A DNA stretch of 64,000 nt from Cristatella mucedo. Taxonomy: Eukaryota > Bryozoa > Phylactolaemata > Cristatellidae. The position numbers and the translations under genes were made by a program. The notes beneath the pieces are model-generated. The model worked only from the letters and a program-made list of their open reading frames with translations. It ran no database searches and was not told the origin of the DNA. The stretch spans positions 10,895,501 through 10,959,500 of the forward strand of contig WPIO01000006.1 of the NCBI GenBank assembly GCA_009760855.2. Direction: 5' to 3'. Shown piece after piece: positions 27,931 through 41,450 of the stretch; position 1 is the stretch's first letter, and the number at the start of each line of letters is the position of its first letter.

Positions 27931-30900
27931 TTCACCTACAGCATCTGTTCTCTGGTCTGGAGTCCAAACATTCTTTGCATCATGCTCGAGCTAGCAGACC
28001 TTGATCTTAGCAGCACAATAACTCACGAAGCAGACCATCGATAGCAGGCAGAGGATCGCTCTCTGATGTGAACACCAATACGAAATGCATCACGTGATGC
28101 ATTAACCATCAATATCTCGGCTGTTGTAACCGAAAAAATCTGGACACCAGTGGTTCCTCATATTAAGAATATTGAAAGGTACGTAGAGATAAAAGGAGGT
28201 TAAAGAGTCCGCAGGATAGGAGGGGTGCCGGACAAGCAGCCGTGCACTAAACCACTGCAGACCTGCCCAGGCCACTAACGAATGTGTAGAGAAAAACGAG
28301 TCGGTGGCACCACAACTCTGTGAATCCGGGAATTAACCTGGATCACTACAATGGCCACTAACAATAGCTTTTTATTGTCATTTTAGTCAGACCAACCTCA
28401 ATTGAATTACTGTAGTCTAGACGTGGCAGAACCATGCCGGCTTTCTCCTGCGGCACTGTCTTGTTGACACCGCGAGGGAGGCTCTCACCGGGGGACGACT
28501 GATCGCCAGTGCTTGCCTCTCTAAGCCAAGGCCGGCCGGCCTAGGCGAGCACGGCACTCACGCCCGACAGGTCGTGACAAACTTGAAGCCTGAAAGGCAC
28601 TCTTAGGGCATGGCCAGCAGGGGAATGGTGGAGTTAGTAAGCGATTGCTCTGCGCTAGTAGCCCCCTGCTAGCAGGCCTCTGCCCGGGTCTGGCGAATGG
28701 CCGAGCTCCGGCGAGTGTGCATGGGGGCGCGTGCTGGATGTCGAGGAAATACAGAAAAAATATGTCCGACGATGGAATTTTTGTTTGTGGTACCATTCAA
28801 AGGAAAAACGTGTTAGAAATGGGACGGGAAGTTTTGACGATTTCTACATAAAAGTAAAAAATGATTATGCAAACCATGCCCAACCCGAAGTAAACCAGAA
28901 GCAACATATGCACAAATAAAAATCTTAAAACTCAGCCAATGCTTCATTGGATAACTTGAAATTTGAAGTGCGAGTTCAGCTCTGCTTGAACATCTTTGCT
29001 GCAGTTTATTTCCGACTTTGGTTGGATAAGTATTGCTCTATGTTTCCATGATTGCATGGAATATAGCTCTAGGACGTTTGATAACATTCGTTGCAATACT
29101 TATTCGAGAAATAAACTAATACAGTGATATGCACTAAATTCACATTTCAAATTGATCCGTGAAGTATTGGCCGAGTTATGGATTTTACAAGGTACACAGC
29201 TACACTGTAAACTATGCTGTTTAAAAGTCACAAACATGTACCTCAACAAAAGCTGCAAGTCAGTACACTCAACACACCAAGGTTCGACAAGTTGGAACAC
29301 AATTCGCATATAATGCTGAGATCTGTTAAAATCTTAATTGTCGACGTGTTGCTTCCCGTTACTTCCGTGTTAGACATGATTTGCATCGTCGCTTTTTCTC
29401 TAATGTGGAAATCGTCAAAACTTCTAATCCCATCTCTTGACTTGTTGTTTTTTACTTTTAAAAGTACCCCGGACGAATGATTCTTTTGTCAGACACGTTT
29501 TTTCAGTGTTTTCTCGACATTTACCATTAATGGTGCCAAACCACGAGCTTTGTATTCTGTCGATGCCATCAAGGGTAGAAGTCATGAGTGAAAATTGACT
29601 ACTTTGCAATGACTCCTTGCAGCAACACCGAGTTCCCCAAAAGAATTTCAGCAGTGGCATTTTCTGGCATCACTTGACTCGAGTGCACACGGTACCCCCC
29701 TCGTGGCTAGTACTTGCCAATATGCAGACCTAACAAAAGACTACATCGAGCAAGGTGGCCACAGAAAGTACGACGACTGATGTAGTAACTATCTGTCCTA
29801 CTTCCATGCAATTCATAACAGCTGCTGAAGCTAACTCGTCTTCAATACATTGGGGCATAACGATTTGAGTTTTCTTTGAGCCTTCTGAAAGTAAGGGTGC
29901 GAGATCTGCTCATTAGGGTAGCACACTGCGCAATGCGCAGCAAAACAGACGGATTCATATTTCCACAAGTCTAATCTCATCAAACAATAGCAGAAACAGC
30001 CAGGAGCAGAAGTAATAGCTTAATACCTGGCTAAAGAGGGTCTTCTTTTTTATGATTAGCCACCGGAGTTTAACGTTAGAGAATCAGTTCTCGAATCCCA
30101 AAATTAATGTGTTGAAACACGTGATCGGTGCAAGATCAGCATTAGTCGGCGGCTGGCGTCATTGATAAATGGTGAGAACTTTGATGGCCACTGCGGTTGC
30201 TTGCTTTGTACAAGTGGGTGATGCAACCGTAGCCGGGGCCCCAACAGTAACCAGCAAAACTGTCTTTATATCCTACGTTGGTGCTGCCAACAAGACTACC
30301 AAATAGGCCTTCTGCTCGGAAGCATTTCCACCGGCTGCCTTTGGAAACAAAGACCACCCCACCCCACTATGCTATCAGCACGGCAAACCGGGACAAGAAG
30401 TTAAAACCCGAGCTGCGTAGAAAATTCAGACTTGCAGAGTTGTGGTGAATAGAAAATGAGATTGCTGAAGCCAGAATGAATGGAGCCAGAAAACCCCTCC
30501 CTAATCACAAATGGCCACCTGGTGCTGTGAGCCGTGGTGGCAGCCACAGATCTGGGGCAGAGATACCATGGCAGGACAAGCACAGCGTCGGCACCTCCAT
30601 AAAGGAACTGACAGGCGACTACTGAAGAGACTGACTTGGTATCAATTATGCGGCTCGGCCGGGGCGGTGGAAGCTCTCAGCAATGATTGAGGAGGGCTGG
30701 AGTCTATAATTACACCACTGCCTCTGAGTGCAGGCTCTAAATTTACCAGTTCTTCGGCTAGCCACAAGGGGTTTATTTGCTATGCTCAATGGAGTGAGAA
30801 CAAAACAGGGGCGAGCTTCAGCAGGCTTTGACAAACGAAAACACGCCGACTCGACACCAGAGATGACAGGCACTGGCAGCCAGTGCTTCGGGCACCGACA

Positions 30901-32117
30901 GACCCCTGAACGAAAGTGGTGGAGATCCCCCTTCCCAAATCACCATACAGCTCTCGGACGACTCGTACGACCTCTCAGGCAAACAGCGGGGCATCCCATA
31001 TTCTGCCGATCGAATCAAACTGAGGCGGCGTGGCTGGCAGCTAGTGCAGCAGTGAGACAGAGGAGGCAGTGCAGCAGTCAGCCCACTGGATCCGCAGCCG
31101 TCGAAACATACAACCCCTCATGGCTTGGCCACCGCCGAGCCTTGGCCAAGCCAAGAGAGGTTGGATGCTGAAATGACTCTCATCCAACCAGCCTTTCCGG
31201 CCAGAGAGGTGACCGACGGTCAGAGACGGCAGGTGAGTGGCGAGGGGGCGCCCAATCGCCAGCGAGCGACTGCCAGCTGCCGATGGCCAATCGGTCGTGC
31301 CGACCGAGGGAGTAGGGGAGGAAGGAACTCCTGTAGGTCGTCGGGAGCAAACGAGCCGTCGAACTGCCGTCGGCTAAGTGAGCAACGCCGAAGGCAGTCG
31401 CCTTGTGTGCTAAACGAGGAAAGGTGAACGACTGTGCTCCAGTGGACAATCGCATCCACACGAACAGTGCCAGTAATGCATTCGGCAAAACTGGCCCGAG
31501 CACAAAGGGAGCCCCAACACACGGCCCTGTGCCATTGATGCGGTCAGCTGTTAATCAGGTCTGCAAACAGAGCTGGTGACAGGCAGGAGCACACTCTACT
31601 CATCCTATCAGACGGAAAGCTGGATTTATTTGGCCCAAGTGCCTCAGTAGCTACGTGGATTGCTTAACGGCACAAGTGGCCGTGGCTGCTGCTGCTGCTG
31701 CTGCTGCTGGTAGCACACTACTGCTTCGGATGGATGGATGCACCACCCCCTGGCGACGATAAAGGTGCACAGACCACCCTCTGGGAAGGCAGCAGCTGGC
31801 TGCGCTTTGTGAGCCACCAAGAGCGACTCACAAAGGTCACCCGACACCACCCCCGTGGGATCAAAAGGCACAACCTTCTCCGGTCGTTGCTGAGTACATA
31901 TTTTCCATGAGTGTGCAGCACTAATGCTGACACTCTGACATGCAAGAGGGCTGTCGACACATAAATAAAATCAACAGCAAATGGAAAATCTGCGCATGCA
32001 TCACCGTGCACAACTTTCACACAGCCTGATGATTCGTCAAGCCATGAATTTTGGGCACACCAAGCGTAGCATCTGTCAATAAAAGCAGAAGTATTAGTAT
32101 TTGCTCAAGTAATTGAT

Positions 32118-32118
<1 letters not shown>
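27931..32118. other. Upstream sequence, no gene recognised
   Basis: A short LINE-like stretch (gaattactgtagtctagacg, minus-strand RLDY-type) is at about 28400-28425, and a CTG run lies at 31686-31709. The A/T-rich stretch 28750-29700 shows nothing identifiable. Confidence 0.4.

Positions 32119-32182
<64 letters not shown>
32119..32182. repeat. (CA)n microsatellite
   Basis: Sixty-four bases of pure AC repeat. Confidence 0.97.
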
Positions 32183-32185
<3 letters not shown>

Positions 32186-32364
32186 GCGCACTCACTGTTC
32201 AGTACTGCCATAAACACCCATCCGGGTTTCCCTCAACGGGTCGGCGTGCGCACACCACAAGTCCCACGGATGGGGGGTTCTTTGTGGTTGGGATTAAGTT
32301 GTGGAAGGAAAGGGGTCAGGCCGTGGCTTAACACGAGAAAGCTTATCATAAGAAGCCTTTAAAT

Positions 32365-32520
32365 TTAGCTGATTCAACAGCCTTATTTATATCAGAGCAG
32401 AAGAGCCTTAACGGCTATCACCACCACTTGCAGTGTACAATAAAAGATCGCCCACTGAAGGACTCAAACCCAACCCACGGCCTGGGTCACGAACAGCGAG
32501 CACCTTAAGCATCGGCAAAG
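32365..32520 (-). mobile_element. SINE family 2, minus strand
   Basis: On the minus strand it carries cttaaggtgctcgctgttcg, a B-box-like region (gtttgagtccttc), the body gtgggcgatcttttattgta, then gtggtgatagccgttaaggc and the end ataaggctgttgaatcagc. The family body is well kept. Confidence 0.78.
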
Positions 32521-35485
32521 ACCCTGGGGCAAACCGGGCGTACTTGGGTTGGTCCAACGGTAGGGAGGGAGTGATGGGGTTCGAAGGGTAGGACTCTTTG
32601 TGCCAGCGTCGCTGCTTACAAGGGGCAAGCAAATCAGAAATGGCAACATGTTAAGCAAATCTCTGCCAATCAACATCTTCGCTTTCTGCTGGTCACTCGG
32701 TGATAATCCCCTTAACACAAAATAACTTTGCTTAAGAAGACTGCCTTCATGCTCAGCTCTATTCCTATAAACCACGCGCCAGCATAGCTAGAACCGAATA
32801 TTACGGCGACATCAAACATCATCTGACTACAGCAGGCGAATACCTTTCATCTCGCCTTATCGAGTAGAAGAACTCGGCAGAACAACGACAAGCGAGAGAA
32901 GCGGGCCCTTGTGCGCATCGTGCACTGCACGTGGCTGAGGGCCAGAGCTGCTAAACGACTCATTGTACAAGTGAAACACTTTGCTCTCGGTGCAACGAAC
33001 GTGCCACTGTCTTCCGACTTTACGACAGTGAGAGGGCGGCACACAAGTTTCCCTCGGCAGGATCGACATTGACACGAGGCACGGAAAAGAAAAGGTCGAA
33101 CGCAACAGCGAGCTTGTCCAACTGCCAATCGGGGCCGACTAGGCGTGTTCGAGTAGTGTTTCCTTGCTGCACGTTTTTATCACAACAGCTTCAATTTATA
33201 AAACTCGCAAAGGCCTCCTCCCTGGAACCCTAGCGGCAAAATGGGCATCGCAGTCGGATACCCCTACGCTTGGCAGAGGTGGGCTGAACTGAGGTACGAG
33301 CAACGATGTGCTGCCACTACACGACGCCACCTGGCCCATATGGCACTGCAACGGCCTCTGTGCAGTTGTCGATCTGAAGACCGCCGGCGGTAAGCTGTCG
33401 GTTGCACCGCCCAGTTGGCTCATCGTGAACTACAGAACCTCGCAAGAGCTACACTCACTGACTATCGGAATAGCTTGTCAGCTTCTGATCTAGAATAGGC
33501 TGCCTGTTAAGTAACCCTCACAACACGGCAGTATACCGACTAGGCATGCCGGGCGGGTGGGCAACCGAGCTCCGACAACCTGCAGGCCTAAGGGCTGCGG
33601 CGCCTCCGATGGGCATATGATTAGGCTGCTGGGTAGCAGCATGGGTTAGTTAGGCTGGTAGGCAGTATGTCCCCCCCCTCAGCCTACCTTCGATCGGTTG
33701 GTCTGAGCAAGGCAAGATTTCAGCACCCTCCCCTTACAAGAGTTCCGGCTATGCCAGCTAGGTTCGGCCCTTCGGTGGGGGGAAAACATGCCACCCTGTC
33801 TGCACATGCCTCTGATCTTCGTCTACCACTGTGCAGGTGCAGTCAAAAGTTTAAAGCAGAGTACCGAAAGAGGCAAAGTCCAGATGATGATTACCTCTCC
33901 AGCCGGGACGCAGCACAGCTAACTAATTACTGTATCAATCTGCACTAAATAAAGTAGTTCCTACCCCATTCAGAAGCACAAGAAGCAGAATACGCTAGAA
34001 AACACGTCCCTGGAGTGAAAAATAAGTTTAACGGTGGCATCTAATAAATATTGGTGAACCCTGTGAAAAGAAATGGCACTGACATCGCAGGCTAAAGCAC
34101 TTTCACCGGTGCAGTGACGTTCCCTGAGAGCTAGTTTACGTAACTTCCCTTTGCCTTTGAGGTGGTATAGCAGAGAAGAAGCACTAAGAGATTGGCAAAG
34201 AGAGCGGTGTTTCTGACGTCACGAACGGGAAAACTTGGGGGCTTCATTTGGCAAGCTACGGCAAAGCACACATTGCCAGAGAGCTTATGATTTCGTGAGC
34301 AGTGTTTATTCTACAATAATAAGCAGTTAAACTCGCTCGGTACGATTGAAATGAGGAAGTGGTGTGGGTGCCCTAGGCTGACAAAACGATCGGGATGACA
34401 GGCTAATGAAAACACAAGCCTTTAAAAGCAGACTTGCTCATGAGAACTTTGCTACTGTGATAGTTAAACTTAGGGCTCAAACTGAGCAAATTAACCGTTC
34501 TGCATCGGTGCATCAGCAAGGTATACCCTCCAGGATTGCAGTGTAAAACCTTTGGTTTCGCGAAGGCAAAAAACGAGCCACCTGCATCGGACTAAGGACC
34601 ATGCCCACTGACAAGCAAGGAGTTGGCTGGACTGGTGAATCGAAGTTTGCCAGGAGTGCATGCCAAGCCCCTCATACATGAAACGCACCACAATGACTGC
34701 CTTCAGAAGACGTGCGTCAGGTTCGTCTGCGAAGGAGTGATGGTGATGGCTGTTGCCTAGCATCCGGTAAGGGAGCTCTCTATTGCATAGAAGACATTAT
34801 GAACCAGCAACAATGCTTTTACAGCATAAGCAATTTTGATATTCTAAAGTGTCAAGACCCAGACAGCGCTAGACATGGTATGGTATGGTATGGTACATGG
34901 TATGGACTAGACATGGTATGGTAGCAGAATAACAATCCTAAGCACGCAGGACTGTCAGTGAGAGAGTGTCTTTTAACTATGATCCCGATCACGGATATCC
35001 TCCACTGGCTGTATTGCCATGGCCAAACATGAGCCCTGCTATTACACAGCCTCAGTTCACAGGGCATTGATTCATTTCGACCAAATCTGAGCTCACGTGC
35101 CACCAGCAGCTATCCACTGTTAACAGCACTATCATACCCAATTGTGTCACAACAAAATGGTTCCTTTGACTACCGAACATGAGCACCAACTGAGGGCAAA
35201 AATAAAAGTTTGTGCACCGATTCTCCTATATCGATGCAAGAGTGCAGCCAGCCTCGTGACGGCCTATCGTCTTACTGCCAGCCGCAGAAATACGAGCAAA
35301 AAAATGCAGCTCAAATGCAGACCGTGCGAGCAGTTGTTGCAGATAAGCAAACGTGTATGTAGGGCAGAGCTTACTGAACATTTTTATTAGTATCCAAAAC
35401 CTATTTTTGTTCAATGTAATTACCCCACGACTTTAAAGGATAGGCCTATCGATATGGCATCTTTGATAGCGTCTTGCACGGATTA
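32521..35485. other. Upstream sequence, no gene recognised
   Basis: A short (TATGG)n tract is at about 34876-34922. No exon or transposon recognised otherwise. Confidence 0.4.
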
Positions 35486-35555
35486 TTATCGCCTAGAAAG
35501 AGATTGAGTTCTCTGAGGGCGCTTTATCAAGTGCATTATTATTATTATTATTAAT
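35486..35555 (+). mobile_element. LINE family A solo tail
   Basis: Only the hairpin tail gcctagaaagagattgagtt...gggcgctttatcaagtgca and its ATT repeat are present. It is an extreme 5' truncation. Confidence 0.85.
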
Positions 35556-37534
35556 ATGGGGGCTAAATTGATAAAAATAGGAATTTACTGTTAAACTGAC
35601 GAGGGCAATCCTATTAGGCGAATGCTATTGATGACCCCCACCATACTCGTATTTTTCCGTCATCACTGCCGCAATTTGCAGTTTTACATCATTTGCGGTA
35701 AGTTACCTTGCTCCATGACCATTGATGGGAGACACAATGGCCTCCACTCCAAAGATCCTCCACTCCAAAGAAAAGACAAGTTCCTAGGGTGAGCTTACCT
35801 CTGCCACGCAGTGGTGGATGGAATATTTCAGAGTTATTTCAGTAGAGGCTGCAAACTCAGGAGACGTTTGCTGCCAAAGTAGGATGATCTTCCAGGCCGA
35901 CCTACCAAAAAAAAATTATCCACGATACTTGATGCAGCTCACTCCAATAGTAGCATGCATTCTAGAAAATTCGGCCGGTCCAGATTTTGAAGTCTGCTAC
36001 CCTTGTAACAGCCCTTTTTCAAAGGTCGACTACTCTCGACCTCACACAACCGGGCGGTTCCCAAGCCAGTGAGTGTGGCACTTGCTGCGGCGATGAAGCA
36101 ACCCAAACAAACTCCAAATTCGCTAGCACCAGTCCAGGCGGCATGTCGGCACAGCACCAGTCCTAGCGGCATGTCGGCACAGCACACCGAGCCACGACTA
36201 GGCTAATATGAATTACTTCATAACGTAATGCAATTAGTAGTCGCAGTGAGTATGCCTATGCCTGCGTGCACAGGCAAGTGTGTGCTGAAAAAGTACGCTT
36301 AGCTACTTGAAGGCTTACGAGCTGCCTCGTCAAATCGGCAGTCGGCTGAAAACCCGTTAAGATGCGTCCCTTACCTAGCGGCAGCCGGCATTTTTGTTGC
36401 TCCAGCAAGCCTCGGCAGCTTCCATTTCCTTGATGACCTATTGCGACAGCCCCCACCCACCCCCTCTCCCGGTCACCCGGCGCGTCACGGCAAGATACGA
36501 GCGCTTGTCCCCCATGTACACGCCCCCAGTCAGTTGCCGAACGCTGGCTGCAAGTAGCAGCCAGCTGTTCCACCAAAGCTGAACGGGTTATTACATGAAA
36601 TCGTGCAAAGAGGAAAGAGAGCGTGCCCACGCTGCTACAGACGTGTGTATCCATCAAGCGCAGCTGCACGAACTATTTGGACAAGCCGTAGTTTTGCTCC
36701 TTTGCTTTGCTGCAGCTTACCCCCACGCACGCACACACACATACCCTGCCGCCCTGCCCCGTCTCCTCACCCTCACCCTCTGGGAGGTCAGTCTGCCGTG
36801 GGGCGTTGTCGTTACGAGTAGGATTTAAGAAGGCTCCGACAGCAAATGGAGCCGTGCACAGCCGAAGCGCTGGCTACTGCTCAGCCTTGCTTCGCAGGCC
36901 GGCCGGCGACCATTGACTGGGCGTCGCCCACTTTGCCGTGCTGCTTTTGCTGAGAGCGACCCACTGGAGGGGACGCACCAGTCTTAGCCGCGCTGGCCTG
37001 GCAGACGCGCGCCGCCACTTGCTGCAGAAGCAAGTGCAGCTTGCGAGGCGAACGTCATTGGCCGGCCTCGGTACGAGCCTGGTGCCCAGCAGCAGGCTCG
37101 TGCTGCACAGTTCGAGCGGCGGCAAAGATGGCGTCGACGAGCAGCAGCAGCAGTGGGGGTAGCTACGAGTCCGGTTCATTTGGCGACGGACGAGGAGGAA
37201 GGGGACACCAAGCACTCACGCACGCATGCTAAGGCCTGATCGCCAGTCGAGGCAAAATGGACACGGCAAGCAGACAAGCTCACCACCGCCTCACATTCAG
37301 CTGCCTACCGGGGGGGGGGATGTGGCCGGCATGATGCCGACTGCAGCCTCCTTCGAGCTGGTGACTAAGTGGAGCAAGCTGTAACTGACCATCCAAGGCC
37401 GTATGCACCAGTGATGCCAAGGCGACGAGCAAAGTTCACAAATCGGCAGCTCGAATTTTAGTTAGCTGGCATCGTGCAGAGCAGAAGCGTGGCAGCAGCA
37501 GCACCCTTAGATAGCAGGCCAACTGCTGACTGCA

Positions 37535-37537
<3 letters not shown>
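35556..37537. other. Upstream sequence; short tandem pair
   Basis: A 28-bp tandem duplication lies at 36125-36180. GC content rises from about 36400. A short open frame beginning MASTSSSSSGGSYESG at 37129 (plus strand, ATG in good context) is possible but unsupported. Confidence 0.35.

Positions 37538-37588
<51 letters not shown>
37538..37588. repeat. (GA)n microsatellite
   Basis: About 50 bases of pure GA repeat. Confidence 0.97.
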
Positions 37589-37589
<1 letters not shown>

Positions 37590-39060
37590 CAGTCGAAAAT
37601 AGTAGCTTCTCTGGCTGCGAGCAGCCGACAGCAAGCATATGGCGCCTTACATTAATCACTTCGTTTAGTCATCAGCCTGAAGGGCCTAAGTGGTTTGACC
37701 TATTCACAAACTCTTAGGTATGCCCATGACAGTCGGGCAGTGGGGTTGTGCTGGCCGTAATCCAATAACTGCTTTTCATTTAGGAATGTTATCTTTTGTT
37801 TCGCTGCTAGAGGCACAGCATCATTACTGGGGGCAAGTGGCAGTTCACAGACGGCAGCGACTGGGCTGAGACAGCGCTGCCGCCCCGAGCAGCCGCCCCG
37901 AGCAGCAGCGCGGCCGTCGGAATAGCCCTCTGCACTACGAGAGCAGACGAAGGGGGGAGGATGGGAGTGGGAGGAGGGGCCGGTGCTGCCTCGACCTTCC
38001 CTCCCCCTTGGCCTGCTGCCGTCAGCCTGGCGCCCGATCGCTAGTTCCAACAAGAGCATTAGCCCTCCAGCTCGGGCAGGTGGCAGCCAGCTCCAGTTGC
38101 CTGGGCTAGCCCGGCACTCGGTCGGCTGGTTAGCAGTAGCCCCGAAGCCCGACGGGAAGACATCCGGTGGCGCAAGGAGTCGGGGGGGGGGGAACCGGCG
38201 ACGCGGCTTCAAGCAAAGGCTGCCGGCTGCAACAGTGAGGCTAGATCGTTTGGCTGCAGACTGCCCAAGACATCGTCCTCACACGTGACCACATCCCCCC
38301 CTCCTCCCGGCGCCCCCCAGATGGTCGGTCGGCAGCACCCCGAGGTAATAATGACTAAGCGATGACGTGACGTGCAGCAGACGTCACCCGAGACACGACC
38401 GTCGGCTGCCTGGACAAGGTTTCTGACAGCCACCGGACTGTCTGGTCACACCGGCGGCAGTGGCAGTGTGGTGGCTTGCTCATGCATAGACCCACAGACA
38501 AATAGGCCGGCTGACCAACCGCAGCAGCTCCTCGGCTCTTCTGTCCCACTTGACTGAGGTCAGTTGGTACGCAGTCATTATGCCGAGCGATTCTTCGGGT
38601 GCACAGAGCAGGAGACCGACTGACTGGTCGACCGGCTGGCTGTCTGCTAGTTGCAGCTCCTCTCCCTGCCCCACCCCCTCAGTTCTGCAAGTTAGTCTGC
38701 GAAGAAAGGGATGGATGGTCTCGTATTTCTGTCCATAGGAAGCCGTTCGAGAGAAGCTATTATTATGCAGTTTGTAATGCTAACCGTCTGTGTACTGACT
38801 GACTGACCATGTCATGTCGTGCAATGCCAGCTTTTGTGACCTCTGAGACTGGTTTGCCGACCGAAGCAGACTCGTTTGGCGACAATCTGCCGGTCGGTGA
38901 ATGACCGCGCTGGGCGCTAGTTGCAACAAGCTTTTAAGGAGTCTGCTTGAAGTATCCTGCCGTACCAGCTATTCTGGCGATGCTTTGCGCTAGCGCGTGT
39001 TCGGTGCTGTTGATGGCACTGCTTGCGGAAATGCGGGCGCTCAGCTCCTGGCGGCAAGCA
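37589..39060. other. GC-rich stretch, no gene recognised
   Basis: GC-rich sequence between about 37800 and 38700 has open frames on both strands, as expected from composition. I find no conserved motif and no convincing splice pair. Confidence 0.35.
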
Positions 39061-39062
39061 TG

Positions 39063-39212
39063 TAAAAATAATAACTCGTTTGTATTTAGCCTAAAGAGAA
39101 CTTAATTTATATCCAGGCACTTCACGCATATGCCGCGGGGCTCGAGCCCACGACCTCAGCCATGACCTTGGTCGGGGCGAGCACCTTAACCGCTGAACCA
39201 AACCAGCTCGGC
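39063..39212 (-). mobile_element. SINE family 1, minus strand
   Basis: Near full length: tRNA part gagctggtttggttcagcgg-like, B-box region ggctcgagccccg, and a decayed hairpin tail ending in ttattattttta. The loop region carries substitutions (taaattaagttctc). Confidence 0.85.
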
Positions 39213-39255
39213 GCATTGCAGGCTTTACAGAGCTACCAGACCTAGTTATGCAGAC

Positions 39256-39400
39256 ATATATAATAATAATAATAATGCATTTGATGTAGCACCCTCAGAG
39301 AACTAAATCTCGATCTAGCCACTTTATATTTTCTGCAATGGAAGCACGATCGAATGGTTAGCGGTACATAATCGACACGAGCTATCTGGAAGAAACGGGT
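39256..39400 (-). mobile_element. LINE family A 3' end fragment
   Basis: On the plus strand (AAT)n is followed by gcatttgatgtagcaccctc, agagaactaaatctcgatct, then ttttctgcaatggaagcacg and gatcgaatggtta, the reverse complement of the family 3' UTR and tail. Confidence 0.75.
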
Positions 39401-40812
39401 GAGGGGGAGCAGTGAAGATACGGGCAAGGAGAGAGGAGGGTACGGATGACTAGTTGAAGGGATGGGAAGAGGGAGAGGAGTGGGAGGGGAGGGAGAAGGA
39501 GAAGGAGAAGGAAAGTGGGGGAAGGGGAAGATTAGCAGTCCAACTAGATAGACCTGAAGAGGTATAGAACGAGACCGAGCGAGTACAGGTGTCAGGAGCA
39601 GCAGGTGTCACGGACACACCAGTCGAACCTCGGCTGGGCACTTTCGCTGCTGCGGCACTGGCATTCGGGCAACAGGCGCAGGCGCTCTGGGCCTAAACAA
39701 AAATGGCCGGCAAGTGGGGCCGAGCCGAAAACGCTCGCTCGGCTAGCAGCAAAGCTGCTCTGTCCAAAAAGCACCAGCTCCGCTAGCCAGCTGCTGTGCT
39801 ACCACCGCTGCCGCGGCCACGGGGTCATTAAACGCCTCAGCCACTCCCTGCCCCCACTCCTGCCTCCACTCAGCCATATAGAGCTCGAGCCGCAAGGTTG
39901 TTGCAGTCTCGGGGTGGGCGAGCGGCAGTTGCCCGCGCGCACGCTATCCGGGTACCTATCGTCCAAATCCGAGACAGTGGGCTCCTTTTCCTTCGTCCTA
40001 CACTTATGCCTTCTTCTTCTTCTTCTCACATTGGTTGCTGGAAGCTGACATTAGGCCAGCAACCAATAGTGGGAGCGGCCGTCTCGAGATCTGCGGCCAG
40101 ACAGCATGCCGGCTCAAGCCACTTTATTTTGGTCGTCTGGACACAGAAACACGGCTAATCTGACTGTACACGACTGCCAGCAGCTCGTTCGGTGCTCGTT
40201 GGCTAAATCCCGACACAGTCAAGAATAGCTCGCGCCACGGTGAGTCAGCGGTACGGGTTCTGCCGAAGCTAGCTGGAGCTGGAGGGGAGTTGATGCCGTA
40301 AGGTGCCACGGCCTAAGAAAAGATAGGCACTGACTCATCCGATATGAGTGCACCCTGGATGGTGGCCAGATCACCTGACCCCTGTCGATGCTGTCCAATC
40401 AGGAAGATTTTTAGAAGGGAAGTGTCGAGCAGTAGTAAGTAAGCTGCCCCTCAAACACCTCCTTAAATCGGTCCAATGAGTGTGGGCACGCTCTGAGTGC
40501 CCTTTTTCCGGCGTGTGCGTGTCAAAAGTCCGGCGCCGGCAGCCACTGGCCGGCAGCGAGCTGAGGCCTGCTGCTGCAAGCAGGCACTCCTCCTGGTCCT
40601 CCACATCGTCATTTCCTTTCACGAGTCTTTGCTTCGATCTGGCTTCTTCTTTGCATCGCCATGCTCGCAGTCTCATAGCATACAGCACCGGCGAAACAGA
40701 ATGGATGTAGGAGGGTGACATTACAGCAGTCCATCCAGAATTGGAATTGAGCTACAGCTTTTTATCGACATGAAAGCATTTGGAATGCATCAACGTGATT
40801 CCCATAGGGAAA
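39401..40812. other. Purine-rich tract then GC-rich sequence, no gene recognised
   Basis: A purine-rich tract lies at 39405-39535 and short (TTC)n at about 40010-40025. No exon was identified. Confidence 0.35.
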
Positions 40813-40814
40813 AA

Positions 40815-40902
40815 GTGTGTGTGTGTTTGTGTGTGTGTTTGCATGTATGTATGTATGTGTATATATATGTGTATATATATGTATGTATATATATATATAT
40901 AT
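40815..40902. repeat. (GT)n / (TATG)n / (TA)n compound microsatellite
   Basis: The array passes from GT repeats through TATG units to TA repeats. Confidence 0.95.
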
Positions 40903-41125
40903 CCCCATAAATTAAAGTGAAAGCTTGCCTGTCACATCCGTCTGTCGCGTCAGTAGCCTGTCACGGACTTACGTCATGAGGCAGATAGCTCACTTACATC
41001 AAGCGGCTTATGTTCAGTACCCCTACTAATTAAAGTGAGAAAGTCCTGCGTCATGTGGCAAGATGGCATCCAGTACTTTCTGGGAGTGACTCAGTGAAGC
41101 CCCCCCCCCCAGGCAGTGAGCTCTA

Positions 41126-41232
41126 ATGTATGTATGTATGTATGTATGTATGTATGTATGTATGTATGTATGTATGTGTATACATACATATATATATATA
41201 CATATATATATGTATATATATATATATATATA
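41126..41232. repeat. (TGTA)n then (TA)n microsatellite
   Basis: Twelve or so TGTA units are followed by TACATA and TA repeats. Confidence 0.95.
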
Positions 41233-41289
41233 CCTAGTGGTATAAGGTTAAAGGCATATCAGATGAAAGATATGCATAAGGAAAGATCG

Positions 41290-41450
41290 ATTCTCCTCTC
41301 AAGATGCACACAATTGGCTAAACACTTTGCAACCCAGGCCATGGGTTCGAGTCCTGTGTCAGGCTGCCCCCTGAAAAAAGGGTGATAGCCGTTATGGATC
41401 CACTGCTTCTATATAAATGAGGCTGCTGAGTCAGCCGGCCTTTAATTTTC
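41290..41450 (+). mobile_element. SINE family 2, plus strand
   Basis: It carries an A-box-like ttggctaaacactttgc, a perfect Pol III B box within atgggttcgagtcctgtg, the body aagggtgatagccgttatgg, and the end tatataaatgaggctgctga followed by gtcagcc. Confidence 0.82.

Noticed and set aside
36125-36180. Possible CRISPR-like repeat
   Set aside because: Two adjacent units without spacers in animal DNA; a tandem duplication.
37129-37230. Plus-strand start codon in good context (MASTSSSSSGGSYESG)
   Set aside because: Only 33 codons before a stop, no convincing donor and Ser/Gly composition from an AGC repeat; left as a note only.
37700-38212. 170-codon minus-strand frame
   Set aside because: GC-rich composition explains it; I found no family motif and no clear splice sites.
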